Source: a virus
DNA length: 33,257 nt
IMG/VR virus record: IMGVR_UViG_3300036398_002960
Span: 1-33,257 of that record
Strand: one strand, 5' to 3'
The notes under the pieces were generated by a model, which did not search any database, was not told the origin of the DNA, and saw only the letters and a program-made list of their open reading frames with translations. Positions 21,123-27,809 of this stretch are shown here, one piece after another; positions within the stretch are counted from its first letter, which is position 1; each line of letters starts with the position of its first letter. The position numbers and the translations under genes are program-made.

Positions 21123-21189
21123 TCCGGCATCATCGGTGAGCCACGCAACCGCAACCGCAACCGCAATAGGAGTCAAGCCCATGACCCAA
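21121..21189 (+). repeat. 69-bp leader repeat, copy 1
   Basis: This block and 21545-21613 are identical at 68 of 69 positions. Each ends with the ribosome site ATAGGAG, the start codon and the first codons of a gene (ATGACCCAA). Each contains three GCAACC units. The one mismatch is AGTCAAG against AGGCAAG. Confidence 0.95.
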
Positions 21190-21537
21190 ACCGTCCTCCC
21201 CATCCTTGGAAAAACGCTCGTCTCTGTCTCCGGCATTGAAAATAATAAGGTCGTTTTCACACTAAATGACGGTACGGCGTATACGATGTACCACTATCAA
21301 AATTGCTGCGAAAGCGTCCGCATCGAACAGGTGGACGGTGATATTTTCGACCTAATCAACACACCCCTGCTTATGGCGGAGGTAAGCTACGAAGAAAAAG
21401 ATACGGATTACGGCATTGAAGGCTGGACCTTTTATCGCTTTGCCACTATCAGGGGATACGTAACTATCCGTTGGAGTGGCAATAGCAACGGCTATTATTC
21501 CATCGGCGTAGACTTTGAGCCGCACGATTGTGCTTGA
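21181..21537 (+). CDS. Conserved phage protein of DUF7448 type
   Basis: A 118-residue protein. It reads GKTLVSVSGIENNKVVFTLN, then MYHYQNCCESVRIEQVDGDI, then GWTFYRFATIRGYVTIRW, then SNGYYSIGVDFE. These segments match my memory of a widespread phage family of unknown function that always carries HYQxCCE and RWxGxSNGYYS. The number DUF7448 is from memory. ATG 21181 follows ATAGGAG; a GTG at 21136 would add 15 residues encoded by the repeated leader (SHATATATAIG), which is judged untranslated. AT content is higher than in the neighbours, suggesting separate acquisition. Confidence 0.65.
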   Translation: MTQTVLPILGKTLVSVSGIENNKVVFTLNDGTAYTMYHYQNCCESVRIEQVDGDIFDLINTPLLMAEVSYEEKDTDYGIEGWTFYRFATIRGYVTIRWSGNSNGYYSIGVDFEPHDCA

Positions 21538-21544
21538 CCGATCC

Positions 21545-21613
21545 GATCCGGCATCATCGGTGAGCCACGCAACCGCAACCGCAACCGCAATAGGAGGCAA
21601 GCCCATGACCCAA
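21545..21613 (+). repeat. 69-bp leader repeat, copy 2
   Basis: Second copy of the block at 21121-21189, here leading into the gene at 21605. The copies are 424 bases apart. Confidence 0.95.
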
Positions 21614-21853
21614 GCCAAGACCGTTCTCGATATGCTGTCAAACGATGCACACGACACCCTCATTGATATTGTCATCGCGGCCGGTGGACCCGTCGGCTCA
21701 ACCGGAAACCATGCGCGGCTGTATAGTGAAGCCGCGTTGTGTGAATTGGTGGATGCACGATTGATCCGCATCGCGACGTCGGGCATCGTAAGGGCGTCGA
21801 TGTCGACCACACAATATGACGCCCTCGTCGGAGGGTTCGTCGGTGACGGTTAG
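21605..21853 (+). CDS. Hypothetical protein, possibly a small winged-helix
   Basis: An 82-residue protein from ATG 21605 with ATAGGAG upstream in the duplicated leader. Its order of predicted helices and strands (LSNDAHDTLIDIVIAAGG, then SEAALCELVDARLIRIATSG, then STTQYDALVGGF) would fit a small winged-helix fold, but no DNA-binding signature is firm. The first residues MTQ are shared with the 21181 gene because the repeat extends into the coding sequence. It is the last rightward gene before the leftward operons. Confidence 0.5.
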   Translation: MTQAKTVLDMLSNDAHDTLIDIVIAAGGPVGSTGNHARLYSEAALCELVDARLIRIATSGIVRASMSTTQYDALVGGFVGDG

Positions 21854-21879
21854 GTTAGGATCCGATCCGCTGTGAGATG

Positions 21880-21946
21880 GCGCGGCATAATGCCGCGCTA
21901 TATTGAACCGGGGGGGTGTTGACAAACTTGCGCAAAATTGCGCAAG
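21880..21946. promoter_or_regulatory. Two palindromes between converging transcription units
   Basis: GCGCGGCAT/ATGCCGCGC with one base between (21880-21898) is the best copy of the GGCATAATGCC site. CTTGCGCAA/TTGCGCAAG with two bases between (21927-21946) is a perfect second dyad, starting two bases after a TTGACA (21919-21924) that has no matching -10. They may be regulator sites or, for the first, part of a terminator. Confidence 0.5.
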
Positions 21947-22047
21947 GCGGGGGGTCCCGGATTTGGACCGGGTGCTATTGGATTTCCCCTCATCCCCGAA
22001 CGGTGCAAGGGCGTACCGGGGGTATCATTTTTAGAGGCCCCCCGATC

Positions 22048-22070
22048 AAAAAAGGTACCCGGTCAGTACC
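22048..22070 (-). terminator. Weak terminator of the leftward small-gene operon
   Basis: On the minus strand GGTAC and GTACC form a 5-bp stem around a 7-base loop, followed by six T. It overlaps the stop codon of the last gene. Confidence 0.45.
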
Positions 22071-22260
22071 CGGTAGTTTCCCGTTGCTTGGTCTTGATGA
22101 ATTTGACTTCCTCTTCAAGGACAACCACTCGGTCGGCGAGGTGCAGAACAGTTTGCAGAGCCCTCGCAAATTGCACCTGAAGTGTCGTCAGGTCGTCCTT
22201 GAGCGAAGCCGTCTCGTTTTCGTTTTCGGGGGTCGTGGCTTGGGTCATGGCTTGGGTCAT
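22063..22260 (-). CDS. Small coiled-coil protein
   Basis: A 65-residue protein, last of the leftward operon. After a repeated MTQAMTQATT start comes an unbroken heptad-like helix (LKDDLTTLQVQFARALQTVL, then HLADRVVVLEEEVKFIKTKQ). The duplicated MTQA comes from a 12-base repeat at the start codon, so translation could begin at either ATG. AAGGAG lies six bases upstream of the first. The start overlaps the previous stop (ATGA). A short coiled coil of this type could be a scaffold or adaptor; no function is assigned. Confidence 0.6.
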   Translation of the reverse strand: MTQAMTQATTPENENETASLKDDLTTLQVQFARALQTVLHLADRVVVLEEEVKFIKTKQRETTGY

Positions 22261-22478
22261 GGGGTTCTCCTTATTGAACGGTACGCACCGGTAAAGAGGC
22301 GGTCTAGTTCAGACCATATGAATCGTTGGGCTGCCTCCATCGAAGAAGTGGTGAAGACGTGGTGTTTGCCGACGTAGATACGGACGGTTCCGTCCTTGAC
22401 GGGCTGCCAAGACCATTTGTAGCCCACAGGAATGAGCCCCGGTACGGCTGCGGAAGTGCTAGGACCAGTTACCGTCAT
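22257..22478 (-). CDS. Hypothetical protein
   Basis: A 73-residue protein starting MTVTGPSTSAAVPGLIPVGY. The ATG at 22478 is preferred to the longer in-frame start at 22529 because GAGG lies seven bases before it and the overlap with the upstream gene is then only 20 bases. The rest (WSWQPVKDGTVRIYVGKHHV, then EAAQRFIWSELDRLF) looks like a small strand-helix fold. It is translationally coupled to its neighbours on both sides. Not recognised. Confidence 0.6.
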   Translation of the reverse strand: MTVTGPSTSAAVPGLIPVGYKWSWQPVKDGTVRIYVGKHHVFTTSSMEAAQRFIWSELDRLFTGAYRSIRRTP

Positions 22479-22731
22479 CGTCTGCCTCGGCGATAATTGC
22501 TTCGTCTTTGCGTAGGATTTCTTGCTCAATGGCTCGTTTTACGGTGCGTTTTGCTTCGGCCACATCAAATTCGAAGTCGTATTCAAACCAAAACAGCCAC
22601 CAACGACGCTCAATGCGATAAATCTGGCCGTTGTGGCGGTTTGACCATTCGCGTCTGATACGCCATCGGGATTCGTTGGGTAGCCTAGCCGTGATGGTTA
22701 CGGGTTCGGCGAGGACAAGGCGTTCGGTCAT
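22459..22731 (-). CDS. Hypothetical protein
   Basis: A 90-residue protein starting MTERLVLAEPVTITARLPNE. The ATG at 22731 shares ATGA with the upstream stop. The middle is very aromatic (YRIERRWWLFWFEYDFEFDV) and the end is an acidic helix (AIEQEILRKDEAIIAEADDD). The aromatic run is amphipathic rather than a membrane span. Not recognised. Confidence 0.6.
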   Translation of the reverse strand: MTERLVLAEPVTITARLPNESRWRIRREWSNRHNGQIYRIERRWWLFWFEYDFEFDVAEAKRTVKRAIEQEILRKDEAIIAEADDDGNWS

Positions 22732-22964
22732 ACGGTGGCTCCGAGGATGTCGATGGATTGAACGTTGCATTTTGTGTGGGTTCTGGATACGACAACCCAC
22801 ATCTCACCGTTCGCGTGTTTGACGAGGACTTTTGGCCCGGAGACGGCTTCGATGGTGCCGTCGAGCGGAAAGAAGAAGCCCTTGAGTTGAAACCTGAAGC
22901 GTGTGTCTCGCCCGACGAAGCGGCGAAAGAACGAAGGGCCATAGGTGTCGTTTTTGTTGGTCAT
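22728..22964 (-). CDS. Hypothetical protein, probably leaderless
   Basis: A 78-residue protein, MTNKNDTYGPSFFRRFVGRD and onward, with later strands (GTIEAVSGPKVLVKHANGEM, then WVVVS) that suggest a small beta-barrel of the SH3/KOW type. The start has only a weak ribosome site (AGGTG) but lies 6 nt after a TATAGG hexamer with a TTGACG 16 nt further upstream. It heads a run of four overlapping genes. Confidence 0.6.
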   Translation of the reverse strand: MTNKNDTYGPSFFRRFVGRDTRFRFQLKGFFFPLDGTIEAVSGPKVLVKHANGEMWVVVSRTHTKCNVQSIDILGATV

Positions 22965-22970
22965 CGGACA

Positions 22971-22998
22971 CCTATAAGCCCCGACTCCGCCGCGTCAA
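22971..22998 (-). promoter_or_regulatory. Leftward promoter (TTGACG, 16 nt, TATAGG), leaderless
   Basis: On the minus strand TTGACG is at 22998-22993 and TATAGG at 22976-22971; the ATG at 22964 follows by 6 nt. The -10 lacks the final T. A second TTGACG 10 bases upstream makes a direct repeat of ACTTGACGCG. Confidence 0.5.
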
Positions 22999-23004
22999 GT
23001 CGCG

Positions 23005-23688
23005 TCAAGTGCTGGATCGGTGGCGTTCCCAGCGTTCACTGGCCACACACGAGCGACACCACGTGTGATACTTGCTGGGATCGAAGCCCTTTGTCCGACA
23101 AGCCTCCGCAAATGGGCGGTCTTTTGGGTCTTTGGGACGGATCAGGACTTGAGTTGGCTTCGACGTCAGGTCGGTTCCGCAGCGGGCGCACGAAGAGGTG
23201 TCGACGCCTTCACGACGATTGGCACGGATATTGCTGTGGTGCTCGGAGTCGTGACGTAGCGGGGCGACCACGCGAGCAATCCACTTGTCGGCGTCGTCTC
23301 CAGCGAGGCGACCGGTGGCTGCCAGCCACCCCAAGACATCCCGCTCGGGCCTTTCATAGGGGCCTCGCGGCTCATCGAACTTGCGCAGTCGCCACTTGCG
23401 AAGAACGCCTTCTTTTTCGAGGGCGTCACACATAGCGTGATAGGTAGGAAACTGACGTCCTTTGTAAGTGCAGGGCCAAGAGGCGTCCCATGCGGGTTGG
23501 GACGTCATGATGTCGTTGGGATCGGTCGGTGGTTGCAGCGCGAAGGCTTTCGTAGCCTCGGCGACCGGGTCGAGGCCGGCCTCCATCCAACCGAAGTAGA
23601 TGTCTCGGGGGACGCCCTGAGTCGCGAGGTAGTGGCTGTGGGACTGGAAGCCGGGCGGCACAGGGAACGGGGTTTTCTCGTCTGCCAT
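23005..23688 (-). CDS. Hypothetical protein with a C-terminal zinc-binding motif
   Basis: A 227-residue protein. The first part (MADEKTPFPVPPGFQSHSHY and onward) has no known pattern. A middle helical region (RDVLGWLAATGRLAGDDADK, then WIARVVAPLRHDSEHHSNIR) follows. The end carries four Cys in two pairs, SSCARCGTD and TWCRSC, about 45 residues apart, a plausible zinc site like those of HNH-type or zinc-finger proteins; the His and Asn of an HNH nuclease cannot be placed with confidence. The ATG has GAGG nine bases upstream. The 40-bp direct repeats lie just upstream. Confidence 0.55.
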   Translation of the reverse strand: MADEKTPFPVPPGFQSHSHYLATQGVPRDIYFGWMEAGLDPVAEATKAFALQPPTDPNDIMTSQPAWDASWPCTYKGRQFPTYHAMCDALEKEGVLRKWRLRKFDEPRGPYERPERDVLGWLAATGRLAGDDADKWIARVVAPLRHDSEHHSNIRANRREGVDTSSCARCGTDLTSKPTQVLIRPKDPKDRPFAEACRTKGFDPSKYHTWCRSCVASERWERHRSST

Positions 23689-23715
23689 GTGGGGTACCTC
23701 GGTCGTTGTTGAGGG

Positions 23716-23745
23716 AGCACTTTACCACAGGGGTAGCACTTTACC
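23716..23745 (-). promoter_or_regulatory. Repeated 11-mer with -10-like TAAAGT
   Basis: AGCACTTTACC occurs at 23716-23726 and 23735-23745. On the minus strand each contains TAAAGT, which could act as a -10 for the 23688 gene, though no -35 was found. The spacing of 19 bases could also suit a pair of binding sites. Confidence 0.35.
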
Positions 23746-23753
23746 GCGACAGG

Positions 23754-23838
23754 CTTTTTGATGTGGGTAGATGTAGGTTTGCGGACCGTTTCGACAGTCT
23801 TTTTGATGTGGGTAGATGTAGGTTTGCGGACCATTTCG
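23754..23838. repeat. 40-bp direct repeat (period 45)
   Basis: Bases 23754-23793 and 23799-23838 match at 39 of 40 positions (core GATGTGGGTAGATGTAGG). They lie in the leader region of the leftward 23688 gene. A frame through them would encode a 15-residue repeat but is not a convincing gene. Confidence 0.9.
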
Positions 23839-23844
23839 GCTGGT

Positions 23845-24070
23845 TTCCGATGACAGGTGTACTTTTGCTCCAAAAAACGGGTCAAAAACGCCGCATTGCA
23901 ACGCGAAATTTCCGAAAAACGAGATTCTTGCTCAATTAGACTTATCTAGATAGGATCTTGTCTAGTCTAGATGTCTCCTATGAGCAAAGATCCGGATTCT
24001 TGGAAATTTCGCGTTGCAAAGCCGTTTTTTGAGGGTCATTTTCAAGAAAAAAGTACACCTGTCATCGGAA
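23845..24070. repeat. 226-bp element with long terminal inverted repeats
   Basis: The outer 22 bases (TTCCGATGACAGGTGTAC and four T) at 23845-23866 are the exact reverse complement of 24049-24070. The inner TTGCAACGCGAAATTTCC at 23896-23913 is the exact reverse complement of 24002-24019. The two 29-base segments between them match only in part. The 88-base centre is AT-rich with several CTAG motifs and the palindrome TATCTAGATA. No transposase gene is present. Confidence 0.9.
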
Positions 24071-24080
24071 GAGGATCTCC

Positions 24081-24098
24081 ACCGCATTGCAATGCGGT
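24081..24098. repeat. 18-bp perfect palindrome
   Basis: ACCGCATTGCAATGCGGT is fully self-complementary. It lies 10 bases outside the right arm of the 226-bp element, and its GCATTGCAA core also occurs within the left arm. Confidence 0.85.
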
Positions 24099-24141
24099 CT
24101 GGACGTGGCCGCACCGATGGTCATGGGACGTAGTAACCCGC

Positions 24142-24163
24142 ACCGGTTGGTTGACCAACCGGT
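24142..24163 (-). terminator. Hairpin ending the glycosyltransferase operon
   Basis: ACCGGTTGG and CCAACCGGT form a 9-bp stem around a four-base loop, 15 bases beyond the stop of the leftward glycosyltransferase. There is no T-tract, so it is a hairpin-only terminator at best. Confidence 0.5.
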
Positions 24164-24177
24164 CGGGGCAGCCGCTT

Positions 24178-25146
24178 TCAGATGACCAATGAAAACCAAC
24201 CCAACAAGGTTGCCGTGGCATCCCGCCAAGACGGGACGTGAGACGCCGTGACGTCCGCCATCACGGCCTCACCGGACAAGACCGCAAGCAACCCAGCTTC
24301 AAAAGACCGGTTGGTGAACCGGTAGCCGTGCCGGACCGTTTGCGCCAACCCACCGGACGGGACGACGATCGGCGTACAACCCGCTGCCTGAGCCTCTACA
24401 GCCGCCAATGAGAAGAGTTCGTAGCCGTGGCCGGGGTGAACCCAGAAATCCGATTCCCACAGCAACTGGCGCAGTTTACGGTCGTCTGTCTTGGCAGAAT
24501 CTCCGTAGGTCGTTGTAACCAACCGATAACCGGTTTTTGCTTCGATGGCTTGCTCTCGCCACAGATTCTTGAGGTAGTCGAGACCGCGATCCGGACTGGA
24601 CGAGAACACGACCTGTCGTCGCCGTTCCGGAAGAGTCTTCACCTTGTCTGCGTTCGGGATGGCTGTTGGAACGGCATAGAAGCCGTGGTCGATGCCGTGC
24701 GGGACGATTCGTGGGTTGAGGTAACCCGGCATCAGCTTCCGAGCCGCTGCCGAAATAACGACGAGGTCGTCGTAGGCGACATCAAGAGATTCAATCCATT
24801 CACGATATGTCTCGGGATGGTCGAAGTAGAAGTTGGTCCAGATGCGGATTGTCCCGCCGCGATAGGAAGCGATATCGATCGTGGATCGCGGATTCATCAA
24901 CCACACTTCGTCGGCATCCGGACAGGACGTGTCGTGTTCTCGACGATTGCGGAACGTCACCCCATTGCGGACGGTTGTGGGACCGTCGTAGACGACGACG
25001 ACATTTCGTCCAGTCCGGACGGTTTCTTCAGCAGTCCGGACGTAGAAGCGATCAGTCCCTCGGACCGGACATGTCGGATCCCATCGAAAGTTGGGCGGGA
25101 GTTCTTCCGTAACGAAGTAGGTCGTGGCCTTGTCGGTCGTTTTCAT
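24178..25146 (-). CDS. Glycosyltransferase, GT4-like (GT-B fold)
   Basis: A 322-residue protein from ATG 25146, which overlaps the stop of a 31-residue peptide gene. The N-terminal half has strands and loops of a GT-B domain (NVVVVYDGPTT, DEVWLMNPRS, DLVVISAAARKLM). The C-terminal half has the nucleotide-sugar region VVFSSSPDRGLDYL and then DFWVHPGHGYELFSLAAVEAQAAGCTPIVVPSGG in two blocks, with an intact E-x7-E motif (ELFSLAAVE). It should transfer a sugar from a nucleotide sugar to a phage protein, host surface molecule or modified base. It is the last gene of the operon. The longer frame to 25269 overlaps two upstream genes and is rejected. Confidence 0.8.
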   Translation of the reverse strand: MKTTDKATTYFVTEELPPNFRWDPTCPVRGTDRFYVRTAEETVRTGRNVVVVYDGPTTVRNGVTFRNRREHDTSCPDADEVWLMNPRSTIDIASYRGGTIRIWTNFYFDHPETYREWIESLDVAYDDLVVISAAARKLMPGYLNPRIVPHGIDHGFYAVPTAIPNADKVKTLPERRRQVVFSSSPDRGLDYLKNLWREQAIEAKTGYRLVTTTYGDSAKTDDRKLRQLLWESDFWVHPGHGYELFSLAAVEAQAAGCTPIVVPSGGLAQTVRHGYRFTNRSFEAGLLAVLSGEAVMADVTASHVPSWRDATATLLGWFSLVI

Positions 25147-25238
25147 GATAGGAACCACCTGATGATGCGGGTTGAGATGGGTTGGGTCAGGACTACGACG
25201 TAGAAGACGAAGCAGCCCGCTATGACACGGAGCGTCAT
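25143..25238 (-). CDS. 31-residue membrane peptide
   Basis: This tiny gene sits between two larger ones with four-base overlaps at both ends: its ATG (25238) overlaps the previous stop and its TGA (25145-25143) overlaps the glycosyltransferase ATG. The peptide has a single hydrophobic helix (MTLRVIAGCFVFYVVVLTQP) and a basic tail (RIIRW). Because the junctions are exact, translation through it is likely, either as a functional membrane peptide or as a coupling device. No family is recognised. Confidence 0.55.
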   Translation of the reverse strand: MTLRVIAGCFVFYVVVLTQPISTRIIRWFLS

Positions 25239-25450
25239 ACGCTATCCGCTGGATAAGCAGCCGAAACAAAAACCTGTGCTGTTTGTGTCGGATCTGGGCG
25301 AATCACCGTCGTAACAATGGTCCGGTCTTCTGCCTGATCGATACGGACAATGTCGGCACGATAACGTGCGATAAATTCGTGATACTGACGAACAGTACCG
25401 GCGTGAAACACGTGTGTCGAGAAGACTTCGTCCGGGTACTTGGTAGGCAT
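25235..25450 (-). CDS. Hypothetical protein
   Basis: A 71-residue protein, MPTKYPDEVFSTHVFHAGTV and onward, with alternating strands (ADIVRIDQAEDRTIVTTVIR). ATG 25450 has GGAG nine bases upstream. It is read from a promoter at 25477-25505 that lies beyond the terminator of the upstream glycosyltransferase gene, so it starts a sub-operon that includes the membrane peptide and the GT4 enzyme. Not recognised. Confidence 0.6.
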   Translation of the reverse strand: MPTKYPDEVFSTHVFHAGTVRQYHEFIARYRADIVRIDQAEDRTIVTTVIRPDPTQTAQVFVSAAYPADSV

Positions 25451-25476
25451 CGGTTCGCTCCTATCGGGTTGAAAAG

Positions 25477-25505
25477 ACCGTAATCACGATCACCCTGAAA
25501 GTAAA
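25477..25505 (-). promoter_or_regulatory. Leftward promoter adjoining a terminator (TTTACT, 17 nt, TACGGT)
   Basis: On the minus strand TTTACT is at 25505-25500 and TACGGT at 25482-25477. The -35 is made of the T-rich tail of the terminator hairpin. Transcription would begin near 25470 with a short leader containing AGGAG. Confidence 0.5.
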
Positions 25506-25526
25506 GCGGCCCCTTTCGGGGCCGCT
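25505..25526 (-). terminator. Terminator after the large glycosyltransferase gene
   Basis: A perfect 9-bp GC-rich stem (25505-25513 with 25518-25526) with a four-base loop lies 12 bases beyond the stop. On the minus strand it is followed by TTACTTTCA, a broken T-tract. Confidence 0.65.
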
Positions 25527-25538
25527 CGGAGATCCACA

Positions 25539-27809
25539 TCACTCCGTCTTCGGTGGCGACTTGACCGTCCACAGAGCCCCAAACTGCTCCGCGACGACGT
25601 TCCAGTCGAAGCGGCTTACGGCCTTGTAGGCAAGTTCGACGCGATGACTGGTTGGCATCGGCTTCTGAATGGCACTGATAACCGCCGCCGCGTAGTCTTC
25701 CGCCTTCGGGATGAAGGTCGCGTCAGGAGCCACTTCAGGCAGCGCCCCATTCGGAGCCGTGATGACGTGGCATCCTGCCGCAGTAGCCTTCACAGCCGAG
25801 ATGCAGAACGTCTCGACGTCGGTGTTGTCGTAATGGGAGTAGGCCCACACGTTCGCATCTGTCATGGCTTCGTACAAAGCCGCATGGCCGACACCACCAT
25901 GATGCAGCACGTCAAGGTGACGAACTGCCTCATAATGAGACATCACGTCAGCGTAGACCTCGGGCTGTGCTCGCTGCAACATCGACCAATCGTAGTAGAT
26001 GTCGAGATAGGCTTCCGGGCAGGCTTCCTTGATCTTGGGCCAAGCCCGAAGCAGATGCCGCAATCCCCGTGACGGACACGAGGTGTAGATGATTTTATTC
26101 GGATCCTTGGGCTGATTCGCCAGTCCGACAAAATCCGCCTTTCGGATGCCATTGGCCAACTTGACGAACTTGACCTGATGCTCGGCAGGCAAGCCCCGCT
26201 CGATGCACTTGCGGTGATGGTCGGACAGCACCACGACGCTGGACACACCCTTCATGATGGCGTTGGCCAACTTCGGGTCCGCCACACCAACGGACATGTC
26301 GTGCAACCAGAACGACGACGTACCGATGCCAGCCGGCGCGAAAGCAGTCTCGTCGCCTTCTCGCTTGGCCTTGAGCCGACCGATCTGGGTCTCCAACAGG
26401 TGCTTGACGAGCCCGGTCGCTCGCCAGACCACCAACGTGCCGTGCTCGTCATCCACGTCGAACGTCTTGAAATCGCGCCATTCGACCCCGTGCTGGTCAA
26501 GACCACCGATCGACGTTGGCGGCAAAACACCATACACACGGACGTTACGCCCCTGTCGTGCAAGAGCCTGAGTCAGGTACACCACCGCTTCTTCGGATCC
26601 ACCGAGCATCGTGCCGGTAGACGACGCATCGAAAGGCTGCGGCGTGTTCGGCACCAGAATCGTAATCCGGTCAATGTGCTTGCGAATGGACATCGAAGCA
26701 TCAGCGACAGCCGGGTGAGTCCGCAGGTCACCCCGGACGGAATTCATGACCTTCTCAAGACCAGCAGCCGGGTAGTTCAGATGGGCGGCGGCGTCAGCGA
26801 CGCACATCGGAGCGAAGACCTTCTCAAACAGGAAGCCTTCATGGGTCGTCTGTTGGCCAGCGACCGAGGACTTGGTTCCCGCCTCAATACAACGGACCCA
26901 ATTACCCATCGCGTGATATACGATGGCCTCATAGGCAGGCCCCGCCAATTTGGCAAACCCCAAGGCCGACTGGAGGTTATCCGCAGATGCCTCAAGACGA
27001 GACAAGTCGGCATAAGCCTGACGTCCTTCAGGCAGATTTGGGTAGGTGTCACCTACTTCGCGCAGGTAAGGACGAGCCTCGTCGAGTTTGCCATCCAGCT
27101 TGAGTTCCATAGCAATGGTTCGCGCCAGACGAGCCCTATAGGCGAGATCCTCCGTTGTGGCGTAGTCGCGGCGAGCAATCGCGGCATTTCGCCGCAAGGC
27201 CCTGTCCTTCGACGCCTCATCCTTACGCTTGTGCCGCACATGCAGGGTCTCAGAGTTTTCAATCTGAGCAAGCGCCTGCGGGGGCAACGGCTTGCTGGAG
27301 ATGAGCCTCTCATGGATAGCGTCGGCCCAAGACCAATGAGAGCCCCACCGCACAAGGCGAAAGGTCGGAAGTTCCTCAAGCACATCGTAGTCGTAAGGGA
27401 CGAAAAGACCCTCAACGTGGGGGTGATTGCGCTCAGTCTTCTCGATCAGGGCGCGGAGGTTTTCTCCGTGAATTAGCACGTCATCCGTATCGAGGAAGAA
27501 GCGCCACTTACCGGACGCGGCACGGAAGTTGGCGTTGCGAGCCTTCGCGAAGTCGTCGCACCACTCGAAATCGGTCATGACGAAGGACTTGCCCCGTTCG
27601 CGGACAAGATCCCCGAACGATTCAAGAATCTTTCGAGTCTCGTCCGTACACCCGGTGTCCGTGAAGACGAACTCGTCGAAGTGGTCAACGACGGACTCCA
27701 ACAGTGGCCGGATGGTGGCTTCGTTATCGCGGAAGATTACGCACAACGACAGGAACGGCTGCTGGACTCGGGTGATATTCGGCAACTTGATTGGTCGGAT
27801 CGGTTTCAC
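25539..27809 (-). CDS. Two-domain glycosyltransferase: GT2 - TPR-like helices - GT4
   Basis: A 756-residue fusion starting at GTG 27809 behind AAGGAG. Residues 18-200 are a GT2 (GT-A) domain: SLCVIFRDNEATI, VFTDTGCTDET, FAKARNANFRAASGKWRFFL followed by the metal-binding DTDD (107-110), and later HERL. Residues of about 200-380 are helical repeats resembling TPRs (LARTIAMELKLDGKLDEARP and others). The C-terminal part is a GT4 (GT-B) domain with MLGGSEEAVVYLTQAL, IIYTSCPSRGLRHLLRAW, HHGGVGHAALYEAM and TFCISAVKATAAGCHVI. In the last block the usual second Glu of E-x7-E is Lys, so this domain may be altered. The enzyme could add two different sugars in sequence. Confidence 0.88.
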   Translation of the reverse strand: MKPIRPIKLPNITRVQQPFLSLCVIFRDNEATIRPLLESVVDHFDEFVFTDTGCTDETRKILESFGDLVRERGKSFVMTDFEWCDDFAKARNANFRAASGKWRFFLDTDDVLIHGENLRALIEKTERNHPHVEGLFVPYDYDVLEELPTFRLVRWGSHWSWADAIHERLISSKPLPPQALAQIENSETLHVRHKRKDEASKDRALRRNAAIARRDYATTEDLAYRARLARTIAMELKLDGKLDEARPYLREVGDTYPNLPEGRQAYADLSRLEASADNLQSALGFAKLAGPAYEAIVYHAMGNWVRCIEAGTKSSVAGQQTTHEGFLFEKVFAPMCVADAAAHLNYPAAGLEKVMNSVRGDLRTHPAVADASMSIRKHIDRITILVPNTPQPFDASSTGTMLGGSEEAVVYLTQALARQGRNVRVYGVLPPTSIGGLDQHGVEWRDFKTFDVDDEHGTLVVWRATGLVKHLLETQIGRLKAKREGDETAFAPAGIGTSSFWLHDMSVGVADPKLANAIMKGVSSVVVLSDHHRKCIERGLPAEHQVKFVKLANGIRKADFVGLANQPKDPNKIIYTSCPSRGLRHLLRAWPKIKEACPEAYLDIYYDWSMLQRAQPEVYADVMSHYEAVRHLDVLHHGGVGHAALYEAMTDANVWAYSHYDNTDVETFCISAVKATAAGCHVITAPNGALPEVAPDATFIPKAEDYAAAVISAIQKPMPTSHRVELAYKAVSRFDWNVVAEQFGALWTVKSPPKTE

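Noticed and set aside
21919-21946. Promoter at TTGACA with the TTGCGCAA palindrome as spacer
   Set aside because: No TANNNT lies 15-19 bases downstream and no rightward gene follows, so it is kept only as a palindrome.
23505-23885. Minus-strand open frame with a 15-residue in-frame repeat
   Set aside because: The repeat is a product of the 45-bp-period direct repeat. The frame then runs 180 bases out of frame through the 23688 gene, so it is unlikely to be translated.
26178-27476. 432-codon forward open frame
   Set aside because: It is the complement of the large glycosyltransferase gene, which has clear domains and codon pattern.
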